Shown: positions 36,215 through 45,078, counted from the stretch's first letter. The stretch: 64,000 bases of DNA from CBDDBH01 sp965225625 (GCA_965225625.1 CBDDBH010000016.1:44691-108690), one strand, 5' to 3'. Program-made: numbers and translations. The notes: generated by a model from the letters alone, not told the origin.

Positions 36215-37222
36215 ATGGCGGACACACAGGCAAAAGAACCATTTGCGCAGAGCCTCATGGGCTTCATGGTCTCTCAAGCCATGTTTGTCGCTGCTAAGCT
36301 TAAAATCGCCGACCATCTGGCCTCTGGTGCATTACGTGCAGAAGAGTTAGCGCAGCGGGTCGATTGCGACGCAGGCACACTTCATCGGGTACTACGAGCG
36401 TTATCCAGTGTCGGTATCTTCTCGGAAGATAACGAACGCCGGTTTTCGCTGACACCACGTGCGGAATACCTGCGAACGGATGCCGCTGATTCACAATGGT
36501 CATCGGCGCTAATGAGTGCCGACATCGAATATGCCGCCTGGGGTGGGCTCTATGACGCGGTCAAGACTGGTGAGGGCGCGTTCGAGAAGGTTAACGGCAA
36601 ACCTTTTTTCGAGTGGCTCAACGACCACCCGGAGAAAGCCGAAATCTTTGATGCGACGATGGCAGATCGGATGCTGGAGGAAGGCCGCGTCACTGTCGAG
36701 GCATACGATTGGCCGGAGACGGGCGAAGTCGTTGACGTAGGCGGTGGTGTAGGTGGGCTGCTGTTTACGTTGCTCGATAAACATCCTGGGCTACAGGGCG
36801 TGGTGTTCGACCTGCCTGAAGTGATTGAACGTACCCGGACCACCCGACAAGGCGATCCGGCCATGGAGCGCTGTCGTTTTGAAGCTGGGGACTTTTTCAA
36901 GTCTGTCCCTGCGGGTGCAGACATCTACCTGCTGCGTACCATCATCCACGACTGGGATGACGAACGGTCAATACAGATATTGAAGTCGTGCCGAGCGGCC
37001 TGTGGCCCTGAGGGGAAAGTACTACTCGTCGAATATGTTATCGAGGAAGGTAACCAGCCGTCGTATGCCAAGTGGCTTGACCTCAGTATGCTGCTGTTGT
37101 TATCGGGTAAGGAGCGCACCGAAGCGGAATACCGTGAATTACTCACTGAGGCGGGATTCACACTGGAGCGTATCGTACCGACGCGAGGTGAGATGAGCAT
37201 CGTAGAAGCGATGCCCGTATAG
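36215..37222 (+). CDS. SAM-dependent O-methyltransferase, copy 1
   Basis: The 335-residue protein is of the plant-COMT/hydroxyneurosporene methyltransferase type. It has a winged-helix dimerisation domain (AKLKIADHLASGALRAEELAQRV, RVLRALSSVGIF), the SAM-binding loop VVDVGGGVGG (about 172-181), and the catalytic-base region IIHDWDDE. Homologues methylate hydroxyl groups of secondary metabolites. GGAGGAA lies before ATG 36215. Copy 2 (42260) is closely related, with an identical stretch around EKVNGKPFFEWL. No biosynthetic partners are visible, so the substrate is unknown. Confidence 0.88.
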   Translation: MADTQAKEPFAQSLMGFMVSQAMFVAAKLKIADHLASGALRAEELAQRVDCDAGTLHRVLRALSSVGIFSEDNERRFSLTPRAEYLRTDAADSQWSSALMSADIEYAAWGGLYDAVKTGEGAFEKVNGKPFFEWLNDHPEKAEIFDATMADRMLEEGRVTVEAYDWPETGEVVDVGGGVGGLLFTLLDKHPGLQGVVFDLPEVIERTRTTRQGDPAMERCRFEAGDFFKSVPAGADIYLLRTIIHDWDDERSIQILKSCRAACGPEGKVLLVEYVIEEGNQPSYAKWLDLSMLLLLSGKERTEAEYRELLTEAGFTLERIVPTRGEMSIVEAMPV

Positions 37223-37277
37223 GGTTCACTACCCATACCGAAACTCACCCGCGGGAATTACCGTAGATACCCGCCTA

Positions 37278-37685
37278 TTACGCCCGACCCACATGGCGTT
37301 GGTGGAAGAAGAAGATGAGGCCCGCGAGGTAACTGATAATAAGCATGGCAAATGAACCGAACCGCACAATGTTGATGGCACCAGCGCCCCACGGCGTTGC
37401 CGCTCCGTGCCAGCTCATGTCTGCCTGCCCGTCAGTCGCTCGTAGCGCTATTTTTGTAGCGACACTTGCGAAGTCGTGCCCCGCCCCAAAAGTGGCTGGA
37501 ACCATTTGAAACGTCATCACGGTAAAAAGCCCAACGATGATTATGACCATGCTGGGCTTCAGCTTGTCGGCGGCCAAATAGGCTGCGATGAGAAAAGCAA
37601 AAAGCACCGTTACATAATTCATAAACAGCGATTGTTGAAGTCTCAATTGCTCATTGAATAAATTGGCCAGTTCATATTCGCTCAT
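37278..37685 (-). CDS. Three-TM small membrane protein, family member 3
   Basis: This 135-residue protein begins MSEYELANLF, with TM segments YVTVLFAFLIAAYLAA, MVIIIVGLFTVMTFQM and FGSFAMLIISYLAGLIFFF, and tail HQRHVGRA. ATG 37685 is preceded by GGAGGGAGTAAGG. It is divergent from TolB/TPR copy 2, separated by a block shared with 40776-41019. It converges with methyltransferase 1. Function unknown. Confidence 0.75.
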   Translation of the reverse strand: MSEYELANLFNEQLRLQQSLFMNYVTVLFAFLIAAYLAADKLKPSMVIIIVGLFTVMTFQMVPATFGAGHDFASVATKIALRATDGQADMSWHGAATPWGAGAINIVRFGSFAMLIISYLAGLIFFFHQRHVGRA

Positions 37686-37916
37686 CCTTACTCCCTCCAT
37701 CTGTCAATAGACCGACCCAGTATCCTGCGCCTATCAGGACAAATCCATGCTGGGGCAAACGAACGCGTTGCTCGCCGGGCCTTGTGTTAACTGGGTAGCT
37801 GAGCACTACTCAGGTCGGCTCCGTGCGTGAGACGCGTGCTCGCTGAACGAGCGCGCTATCCTCGGTAGTCAGCGTAGTACGGTACAATTCGTTAGCCAGC
37901 ATTTGGGGGACACCGC
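37686..37916. repeat. Shared divergent-promoter block, copy 1
   Basis: Between the three-TM and TolB/TPR genes. It shares with 40776-41019 the elements CACCCAGTATCCTGCGC-like, TAGCTGAGCACTACTCAGGT (a CTGAG/CTCAG hairpin), GTACAATTC and GGGGGACACCGC before the TTG start. Part of a duplicated cassette. Confidence 0.7.
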
Positions 37917-39722
37917 TTGGCCGACAACCTGTCACTTATAAAGCAGCTTTACCAACGCAAGATGTTCCGCATCACAGCGGGCTATCTGGCCATTGCTTGG
38001 GTGCTGTGGCAGGTGGTTGATACGACCTGTCCGACCTTCGATTGCTCACAAGACTTTCAAAAATCCATCTTCTGGTTTCTGGTGGCCGGGTTACCCATCA
38101 CGCTGGCGATTGCATGGGTGAACTGGAAGACGGCCATCGTCGCAGGAATCGGAATACTGGCCGGAGCTACGGTGATGTTTTTCGTGATGCGTGGTCCTGC
38201 GATTGAACCTGAAACAGCCGCCGTCACACCTCCAACAGAAGTCAGCCAACCCGCACCTGTAACAGCGGAGGAGAAGTCCATCGCGGTCCTGCCGTTTGTG
38301 AACATGAGTGATGACCGCGAGCAGGAGTATTTCAGTGATGGTATCTCGGAGGAAATACTCAATGCACTGGTGCGTGTAACGGACTTGCGTGTAGCTGCGC
38401 GTACCTCTTCGTTTTATTTCAAAGGCAAGGATGTCCAGCTATCCGAGATTGGAGAGACATTGAACGTAAACCACGTCCTACAGGGCAGTGTCCGTAAGTC
38501 TGGTAACAAGTTGCGAATAACAGCGCAGTTGATAAAAATTGATGACGGCTTCCACCTGTGGTCCGACTCCTATGACCGTGAGCTGACCGACATCTTTGCC
38601 GTGCAGGATGAGATTGCTAAAGCGGTCGTCGATGCTCTGAAGATAAAACTCGGGGTTGCGGCGGGCAGTACGTTGGTAAACATCGGCACAAGTAGCCGTG
38701 AAGCCTACGATTGGTATCTACGCGGTAAGGATGCGTTGCTTACCGGTACAGCAGAGGGGTTCCAACGCGGCGTCGAATACTTCAACCACGCGATTGAGAT
38801 TGACCCCGATTATGCCGATGCCCACGCCTATCTCGCTTACGCGTACATACAGCAACGTCCGTTCACACCCTACAGAGAATTAGGACCGGTCATCAAACAA
38901 GCCTACTCGAAAGCCCTGGCATTGGAGCCATCACATAGTGCTGCGCTGTGTGCACAGGGCTATGACGAGATGTCTTCAGATTGGAACTGGCCCGAGGCGG
39001 GGAAGGTGTTCCAGGCGGCTACACGCGACGGGAAGATGAATGACGTTTGTTTCGGAACCTATGTCTACTATTATCTTGCGGCGCTCGGCCAGTACGACAA
39101 GGCAATTGTACTACTCCGCGCTGCTGAGCAAGCCGACCCCTTGAGCCTCAGGATTAAATATCAGCTCGGCTTTTATCTTGCAATTTTTAGTAGCGAGCGG
39201 GAAGAAGGGAGCAGCTACCTCCGTACCGTACTCGACGCCGCGCCCGACCACGTATTTGCGCTTGTCACCCTTACTCAAACACATCTCCACGCGGGACAAT
39301 TGGAGAAAGCGGAATCGCCGCTTACACAATTGGAAAGTTTGAAAGCTCCGAACGCCTATCAGTATGCTGTGTATTTGCGGGTTGAGCTTGAAGTTCTGCG
39401 CGGTGATAGTGGCAAGGCGCAATCTGTCTATGATGAAGGACGACGGGTTGCCGAAAGCGGCCTCAACAAATCACCAGGCCTGTGGTATACGCTCGCACTG
39501 GCAGCAGTGGTGTTAGGCCATCTGGACGAAGCGATACCCTTATTCAACCGCGGCTTCGACGAAGGGGGTATTGGGTATCGTTTTGGCCCGCTCGTTCGTA
39601 ACCTCGTGGTCGCCGTTCACCCAAGGCCACGGCCCCGCCCTCATGGCCCACCCCGACTTCCAGGCATTCCTCGCCAAGATGAACCTCGACGATGCGTCGA
39701 TAGCGGCGTTGGAGGCGGCTGA
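37917..39722 (+). CDS. TolB-like/TPR membrane protein, copy 2, with a frameshifted C-terminus
   Basis: The product is 601 residues and has the same layout as copy 1: three N-terminal TMs, EKSIAVLPFVNMSDDREQEYF, a TolB-like domain and TPRs. The TTG start shares its context with the paralogues. Near 39600 a 4-bp insertion relative to copy 1 (CTCG before TTCGTAAC) shifts the frame. The last 110 bp, almost identical in DNA to copy 1, are therefore read as PRPRPHGPPRLPGIPRQ instead of GHGPALMAHPDFQAFLAKM. The first 300 bp are also nearly identical while the middle has diverged, suggesting gene conversion at the ends. It may still work without the normal tail. Confidence 0.75.
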   Translation: MADNLSLIKQLYQRKMFRITAGYLAIAWVLWQVVDTTCPTFDCSQDFQKSIFWFLVAGLPITLAIAWVNWKTAIVAGIGILAGATVMFFVMRGPAIEPETAAVTPPTEVSQPAPVTAEEKSIAVLPFVNMSDDREQEYFSDGISEEILNALVRVTDLRVAARTSSFYFKGKDVQLSEIGETLNVNHVLQGSVRKSGNKLRITAQLIKIDDGFHLWSDSYDRELTDIFAVQDEIAKAVVDALKIKLGVAAGSTLVNIGTSSREAYDWYLRGKDALLTGTAEGFQRGVEYFNHAIEIDPDYADAHAYLAYAYIQQRPFTPYRELGPVIKQAYSKALALEPSHSAALCAQGYDEMSSDWNWPEAGKVFQAATRDGKMNDVCFGTYVYYYLAALGQYDKAIVLLRAAEQADPLSLRIKYQLGFYLAIFSSEREEGSSYLRTVLDAAPDHVFALVTLTQTHLHAGQLEKAESPLTQLESLKAPNAYQYAVYLRVELEVLRGDSGKAQSVYDEGRRVAESGLNKSPGLWYTLALAAVVLGHLDEAIPLFNRGFDEGGIGYRFGPLVRNLVVAVHPRPRPRPHGPPRLPGIPRQDEPRRCVDSGVGGG

Positions 39723-39902
39723 GGCGGGGGAGTAAACGGGGCCGGGCAGTAAGCGACTTGAGCGATTAGAAAATATCGCACGGTGACAATGCCTGCCTAT
39801 TTCCTCGAAAAGCAATAGCTGCACCCGGATAGTGAAAATGCAAGTAGGGAATAAAGCGGATTTCAGAGCAACGTACGGCGTTAATCGATAAGGAAGAAGC
39901 TG

Positions 39903-40328
39903 ATGTCCGACTACGAATTAGTATCGCTATTTAACGAGTACATTACGATTGTTTTCACCGTGTTTATGGGGCATTGCTCGCTAATTTTTGCGTTTCTCAT
40001 CGCGAGCTTTTTGGTCGCCCATAGACTTAGAACTAGTATGGCCACAGTCGTGATTCTATTGTTTACATTCGCTATCTTTGCGACGACATTCGTTCAAAAT
40101 CGATTTGGCGGCGCGATGGCAGGATTAGCGAAAGAAATGCGGCGGGCGGTGAACGAGGGCGAATCAAGCATAGGTTGGCATAGCATTACGTACGAGCCTG
40201 AAATATACATGGCCATATTTATGCACACCCTCACCACACTCATGGTCTTAAGCTACATCGGTTCCGTTGCGTTTTTTTTCATTCAAAGAAAAAGCGCCGC
40301 GAGTCAGGAATCGGGTACGAACGGATAG
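39903..40328 (+). CDS. Three-TM small membrane protein, family member 4
   Basis: A 141-residue protein beginning MSDYELVSLFNEY, with TM segments CSLIFAFLIASFLVA, ATVVILLFTFAIFATTF and LTTLMVLSYIGSVAFFF, and a variant tail IQRKSAASQESG in place of HQRHVGRA. It is more AT-rich than its relatives. It converges with member 5 (33 nt between stops). Function unknown. Confidence 0.72.
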   Translation: MSDYELVSLFNEYITIVFTVFMGHCSLIFAFLIASFLVAHRLRTSMATVVILLFTFAIFATTFVQNRFGGAMAGLAKEMRRAVNEGESSIGWHSITYEPEIYMAIFMHTLTTLMVLSYIGSVAFFFIQRKSAASQESGTNG

Positions 40329-40361
40329 TAGTTCGACACCAACAACTGAACCGCCGTTGTG

Positions 40362-40775
40362 TTATTGCGCCCGACCCACATGGCGTTGGTGGAAGAAGAA
40401 AACGAGTCCACCGATGTAGCTGAAAATCATAATTACGGCCCCGCTGAACCTCAAAACAGGTGCTCCAACAGCACCGGCCAGCGGTGTTGCTCCGCCGTGC
40501 CACCCGACGCCCGTGGGATCTTCACTTGCTCGCGCTGCTATCTGGCTCAGGAGAGCCGCCACATCGTACCCAAAGCCAACAAGGGTGACTGATTGCTGCA
40601 ATATCACCAGGGTGAACAGCCCGACGATGATAAACACCATGCTGGACTCCAACCTGGCGGCGACCAAGTACGCGGCGATAAGAAAAGCAAAAAGCACGGC
40701 CACATAATTCATAAACGCAACTTGCAGCGAATTAACGCCCTCGTAGAAAAAGGTGATCAGTTCATAGTCAGTCAT
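40362..40775 (-). CDS. Three-TM small membrane protein, family member 5
   Basis: The 137-residue protein begins MTDYELITFF, with TM segments YVAVLFAFLIAAYLVA, MVFIIVGLFTLVILQQ and FSGAVIMIFSYIGGLVFFF, and tail HQRHVGRAQ. ATG 40775 is preceded by GGAGGGAGTGACG. It is divergent from the broken TolB/TPR copy 3 across the second shared promoter block. Function unknown. Confidence 0.75.
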   Translation of the reverse strand: MTDYELITFFYEGVNSLQVAFMNYVAVLFAFLIAAYLVAARLESSMVFIIVGLFTLVILQQSVTLVGFGYDVAALLSQIAARASEDPTGVGWHGGATPLAGAVGAPVLRFSGAVIMIFSYIGGLVFFFHQRHVGRAQ

Positions 40776-41019
40776 CGTCACTCCCTCCATCAGTAATAAG
40801 TCCCACCCAGTATCCTGCGCTATAACCGACAAATCTATGTTAGGAGGACGGAGCCGCAACGAGCGCGACGCTCGACGGCGCACTGGTTAACTCGATAGCT
40901 GAGCACTACTCAGGTCCGCCCAGTGCATGAGACACGCGGAGGTTTGACGAGCCCCGTATATAATCCGACCGAAGGAGTAGTGCGGTACAATTCAAAGGCC
41001 AGCACCCGGGGGACACCGC
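40776..41019. repeat. Shared divergent-promoter block, copy 2
   Basis: Counterpart of 37686-37916, with the same CTGAGCACTACTCAG hairpin and the same RBS/start context (GGGGGACACCGC-TTGGCCGACAAC). It shows that the three-TM/TolB-TPR pair was duplicated as a unit. Confidence 0.7.
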
Positions 41020-41545
41020 TTGGCCGACAACCTGTCACTTATAAAGCAGCTTTACCAACGCAAGATGTTCCGCATCACAGCGGGCTATCTGGCCATTGCT
41101 TGGGTGCTGTGGCAGGTGGTGGATACCACTTGCCCGACCTTCGACTGCTCACAAGACTTCCAAAAATCCATCTTCTGGTTTTTGGTAGCCGGGTTACCCA
41201 TCACGCTGGCGATTGCGTGGGTGAACTGGCGCACGGCCATTCTGGTCGGCGCTGGCCTACTCGCGGGCGCAGCAATCATGTTTTTCGTAACGCGTGGTCC
41301 GGCGATTGAACCTGAGACAGCCATCGTCACAGCGTCAGTTGAAGCCACTCAACCTGAAGCAGTCGCTTAACCAGCCCCTGCCGCAGTAGTCGAAGAGCAA
41401 TCCATCGCAGTATTTCAGTGATGGCATATCTGAGGAAATACTTAATGGGTTGGCAAAGGTAGACGACCTACGGGTTGCCGCACGCACCTCGTCGTTTTAT
41501 TTCAAGGGTAAGGACGCTGAACTGGAACTTGAAACGAAAGCGATA
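41020..41545 (+). pseudogene. TolB-like/TPR gene, copy 3, broken
   Basis: The first 116 codons equal copies 1 and 2 (three TMs), then a TAA at 41368-41370. In the next 170 bp fragments of the TolB-like domain follow: EEQSIAV, then after an internal deletion YFSDGISEEILNGLAKVDDLRVAARTSS in pieces, and FYFKGKDAELELETK. The TPR region is missing. Not functional, though a short three-TM peptide could be made. Confidence 0.75.
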
Positions 41546-41702
41546 ACCTACGGCCCTCCCAGACTCCGTTTTTTGGCGGATTTCGCCTAAACTTAGATTG
41601 ATGGACGTTATGGGGTTAGATCGCGCATCTGCGGTGATTGATCACCCAACTATTGGGATCGACTTATAGTTAGGCAGAACGAAATGAGGAACGGAGAGAA
41701 AC

Positions 41703-42101
41703 ATGTCACAGCAGAATGTCAAGATTATTCAGTCGGTTTACGATGCTTTCAGCCGTAGTGACCTTCAATTCATCTTCAACCTCTTCGACCCTGACATTGA
41801 GTTCTATCAGTCTCAAGAGGTTCCTTGGGGCGGTCACTACAAAGGACTTAATCAGATCAAGGAGTTCTATGAGAAACTCACGACAACCATCGAGTCTCAA
41901 GTTGAACAGGATCAATTTGTGGATGCAGGTGACTGTGTTGTCGCTGTGGGTCATAGCAGAGGCAAGGTTCTCGCGACGGGCAAGGAATTCAACCTACCCG
42001 AGGTTCACGTCTGGACTCTGAAAGATGGCAAGGCGATTCGATGTGAGGCATATATAGATAATCCTCAAATGCTTAGTGCGTTGCAGAGCGAGAGTTCGTA
42101 A
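41703..42101 (+). CDS. SnoaL/NTF2-like protein 2
   Basis: The 132-residue protein shows a typical SnoaL-like pattern: IIQSVYDAFSRSDLQFIFNLFDPDIEF, GGHYKGLNQIKEFYEKL and VHVWTLKDGKAIRCEAYID. A GGAGAG lies shortly before ATG 41703. It follows the broken TolB/TPR copy and precedes methyltransferase 2. Related proteins are binding proteins or isomerase/hydrolase-like enzymes; the role is unknown. Confidence 0.82.
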   Translation: MSQQNVKIIQSVYDAFSRSDLQFIFNLFDPDIEFYQSQEVPWGGHYKGLNQIKEFYEKLTTTIESQVEQDQFVDAGDCVVAVGHSRGKVLATGKEFNLPEVHVWTLKDGKAIRCEAYIDNPQMLSALQSESS

Positions 42102-42164
42102 TTCGCAGACTATGCCTGACAAAAAGACCCGGCAGCTGATGCTTCAGGTAATTTGCGGGCTCAG

Positions 42165-42218
42165 CTAGACGCCCTCGTTTTCTTCTTCTACACCCGGCAT
42201 CATTCGTGGAAGGTGTAG
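42165..42218 (+). pseudogene. Remnant tail of a three-TM family gene before methyltransferase 2
   Basis: About 17 codons, DALVFFFYTRHHSWKV and stop, nearly match the remnant at 36118-36180. It lies about 40 nt before methyltransferase 2, just as the other remnant lies before methyltransferase 1. No start codon is visible. Confidence 0.55.
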
Positions 42219-42259
42219 GCGTACATCAACCGAGCAGATGACTGCTTAAGGAGATCGAG

Positions 42260-43267
42260 ATGGCCGATGATCAGGCAAAGCAGATATTCTCGCAGTGCCT
42301 CATGGGGTATTGGGTGTCGCAAGGCGTTTTCGTCGCCGCCAAGCTCAAGGTCGCCGATCATCTCGCAGCGGGCGCAATGAGCGCCGAGGAGTTGGCACAA
42401 CGGATTGATTGCAACGCAGGCGCACTCTATCGGGTACTCCGCGCTCTGGCCGGTGTCGGCATATTCACCGAGGATAACGAACGCCGGTTCTCGCTCACAC
42501 CGGCAGCGGAATATCTGCGAACCGATGCTCCCGATTCGCAGTGGGCGACAACGATGTTGCAGGCGGAGGTGCAATATGCCGTCTGGGGTGGCCTGTTCGA
42601 TGCGGTCAAGACTGGTGAGGGCGCGTTCGAGAAGGTTAACGGCAAACCTTTTTTCGAGTGGCTCAATGACAACCCGAAGAAGGCGGACATCTTCGATGCA
42701 ACGATGGCAGGCTGGATGCTGGAGGAAGGCCGTGCCGCCGTTGAGGCCTATGACTGGCCTGACCCAGGCGAAGTCGTTGACGTAGGCGGTGGTGCCGGGG
42801 GGTTGCTGCTGACCTTGCTGGATAAACATCCCGGTATACACGGCGTTGTCTTTGATCAACCGGAAGTCATCGAGCGTACGCGAATCACTCGAAAAGACGA
42901 CCCGCTCATGCAACGCTGTCGTCTTGAAGGTGGCGACTTCTTCAAGGCCGTACCCCCAGATGCGGACATCTACATGCTGCGTAACATCATCCACGACTGG
43001 GACGATGAGCGGTCGATACAGATTTTGAAAACGTGCCGGGCGGCGTGTGGTGCCGACGGGAAAATTCTACTTGTGGAGTCAGTAATCCAGGCGGGCAACG
43101 AGCCGTCATTTGGCAAATGGCTGGATTTAAACATGCTGATACTGCTGTCGGGCAAGGAACGAACCGAGGCGGAATACCGTGAGTTACTTACTGCATCGGG
43201 ATTGCAGCTCGAACGGGTCATACCCACACGAGCTGAAATGAGCATCCTAGAAACGCGGCCAGCTTAA
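42260..43267 (+). CDS. SAM-dependent O-methyltransferase, copy 2
   Basis: This 335-residue paralogue of the 36215 gene is collinear over its whole length. It has a winged-helix dimerisation domain, SAM loop VVDVGGGAGG, and catalytic region IIHDWDDE. AAGGAGAT lies 6 to 7 nt before ATG 42260. Downstream of both copies the same ACTACCCATACCGAAACTC sequence occurs (37228 and 43278), so the duplicated unit includes 3' flanks. Both copies are intact, which suggests selection. Substrate unknown. Confidence 0.88.
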   Translation: MADDQAKQIFSQCLMGYWVSQGVFVAAKLKVADHLAAGAMSAEELAQRIDCNAGALYRVLRALAGVGIFTEDNERRFSLTPAAEYLRTDAPDSQWATTMLQAEVQYAVWGGLFDAVKTGEGAFEKVNGKPFFEWLNDNPKKADIFDATMAGWMLEEGRAAVEAYDWPDPGEVVDVGGGAGGLLLTLLDKHPGIHGVVFDQPEVIERTRITRKDDPLMQRCRLEGGDFFKAVPPDADIYMLRNIIHDWDDERSIQILKTCRAACGADGKILLVESVIQAGNEPSFGKWLDLNMLILLSGKERTEAEYRELLTASGLQLERVIPTRAEMSILETRPA

Positions 43268-43366
43268 GCCTGGTTCAACTACCCATACCGAAACTCGCCC
43301 GCCCCAGCCCACACAATCCTGATCCCACAGTCCCGTCCACCGCATTGAGATCCTCGGAGAGGTAGT

Positions 43367-44245
43367 GTGCGTAAGAAGATTCGATTGGCCGGGTTTTCGT
43401 TCTTGGTGGTAGTTGGGATCGCGCTGTTGTGGTTAGACAGGCAATTCGAGGAGCCTAACGCTCAACATGTCGAATCACTCACTCGGCACTTAGGGGCTAA
43501 AAACGTGTTGGGCGTACTGGCCCACCCTGATGATGAAATCCTCATCGCCGGTTTGCTCGCCGACTCTGCATCTCGGCCTGGTACTCGTGTAAACACACTG
43601 ACCCTTACCGCTGGCGAAGCGGGCGTATCGAAGGGTTACGGCTTGAAGCCGGAACGGTTGAGCCAGATCCGGATAGCAGAACTGCGCCAATTCGGGAAAA
43701 TTCTCGGGCTTGATGAGCAGGAAATCCTTAAGTACCCCGATGGGCGTTTAACAGAGCAGTCATCTTCAGCGCTGGAGACTGACATTGTGCTGAGAATTCG
43801 GCGTTGGCAGCCCGATCTCGTCGTGACTTTCGACCCGGCCACTGGTCTCACATTGCATTCGGACCATATGGCTGTTGGTGCAGCGGCAACGAACGCGATC
43901 CTGCTGGCGGGCAACAGCGAATATGCACCTGAATTGGGCGAGACGCATACCCCAAAATGGCTCGCTTACGTAGTCAGTCCTCGGCGTATGCTTGTCAGAT
44001 TCGGTGGTGAGGGCGGACGCAAAATTGCAGACGCGCAAGCGATAACCGAATACGCGGTTTCAGCGAAATGGCGGCTTAAAGTCCGTGGATGGGAAGTCCA
44101 TGAATCCCAGCGTCATGTGATTCGAGAGATCTTTGGCGTGCCGCCATGGCTTCTATATTCGGTATGGGACAAGGAGCACTATTCCCTGCAACGGCAATCT
44201 GGGCCATCCGGTCAAGCGGCCTCCAGCACAAGATCGCCATTGTGA
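43367..44245 (+). CDS. PIG-L/LmbE-family deacetylase, membrane-anchored
   Basis: The 292-residue protein starts at GTG 43367 with an N-terminal membrane anchor or signal (LAGFSFLVVVGIALLWL). A PIG-L domain follows: LGVLAHPDDEIL with the zinc ligands His, Asp and Asp, and LTLHSDHMAVG with the later histidine ligand. Family enzymes remove acetyl groups from N-acetylglucosaminyl compounds, mycothiol/bacillithiol precursors or similar amino-sugar conjugates. The location suggests a periplasmic substrate. It is the last gene before the IS66 element. Confidence 0.85.
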   Translation: MRKKIRLAGFSFLVVVGIALLWLDRQFEEPNAQHVESLTRHLGAKNVLGVLAHPDDEILIAGLLADSASRPGTRVNTLTLTAGEAGVSKGYGLKPERLSQIRIAELRQFGKILGLDEQEILKYPDGRLTEQSSSALETDIVLRIRRWQPDLVVTFDPATGLTLHSDHMAVGAAATNAILLAGNSEYAPELGETHTPKWLAYVVSPRRMLVRFGGEGGRKIADAQAITEYAVSAKWRLKVRGWEVHESQRHVIREIFGVPPWLLYSVWDKEHYSLQRQSGPSGQAASSTRSPL

Positions 44246-44418
44246 GCCGCTCCATCCGCGAGCAGGTGTTGCACACGCTATAGAGGCGGTAGGAATGGGT
44301 TAGGTCGGCGAGGGTTGATAGGGCGTTCTTTCGTAAGCGCAACGTGAACCGCACCCTATCGGTTGAACTGTGTTGAGTGTAAAGGATCTCCGTTTGCTCA
44401 ATAACGGAGGACCAGAGG

Positions 44419-44718
44419 ATGAGGCGACGCACAAAATCGGACTGGGAAGCGGTGTTTCAGGCACAAGCCAAAAGTGGCATGACCGCAGCGACGTTCTGCC
44501 GCGAACAAGGCATTAATGCGAAGTACTTTAGTCTGCGCCGCCGTCAGTTAAGCGCGGCGCCGGAGAAGCAGGTGTCGCGTTTCGTGCCGGTATCGGTAGA
44601 ACGAAGCAGTCACAGCGAGACGATAACCGTGCGTTACGCAGACAGCGCGACGCTGGAGCTGCCAGTGGGTGTAGAGCCGCGCTGGTTGGCGCAGTTGCTG
44701 CAAGCGCTGCGAGATTGA
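44419..44718 (+). CDS. tnpA: IS66 accessory protein TnpA
   Basis: A 99-residue protein with a helix-turn-helix pattern (WEAVFQAQAKSGMTAATFCREQGINAKYF) typical of the first IS66 ORF. It is needed together with TnpB for transposition in studied members. It ends 3 nt before tnpB. Confidence 0.9.
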   Translation: MRRRTKSDWEAVFQAQAKSGMTAATFCREQGINAKYFSLRRRQLSAAPEKQVSRFVPVSVERSSHSETITVRYADSATLELPVGVEPRWLAQLLQALRD

Positions 44719-44721
44719 GCG

Positions 44722-45078
44722 ATGGAGATGTTTCGAGAGGTCTCGGCGGTGTACCTGCATCGTGAGCCGGTGGATTTCCGCAAATCGATAAATGGCTTGT
44801 CGGTGATCGTGGAAAGCGAGATGAGCTTGTCCCCGTTTTCCGGTGCAGTGTTTGTATTTTGTAATCGTCATCGCAATAAATTGAAAGTGCTTTACTGGGA
44901 CCAAAGTGGCTTTGCACTTTGGTACAAGCGCCTTGAGAAAGAGAAATTCCATTGGCCGCGACGATGGCCCGAGGCGGTGGTGACGTTAACGCAAACGCAA
45001 CTGCATTGGCTATTGGATGGCTATGATATTACGCAGATGCAAGCGCATCATTCATTGCACTATTCGAGTATTTTATAA
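44722..45078 (+). CDS. tnpB: IS66 accessory protein TnpB (Orf2)
   Basis: The 118-residue protein matches IS66 Orf2: EPVDFRKSINGLSVIVE, then KVLYWDQSGFALWYKRLEK and FHWPR. It follows tnpA by 3 nt, in the usual operon order. The biochemical role is not settled in the family. Confidence 0.93.
   Translation: MEMFREVSAVYLHREPVDFRKSINGLSVIVESEMSLSPFSGAVFVFCNRHRNKLKVLYWDQSGFALWYKRLEKEKFHWPRRWPEAVVTLTQTQLHWLLDGYDITQMQAHHSLHYSSIL

Noticed and set aside
28555..39722. TolB/TPR proteins as adenylate cyclases
   Set aside because: The common database name is adenylate cyclase, but no class III cyclase catalytic domain is present in these sequences.
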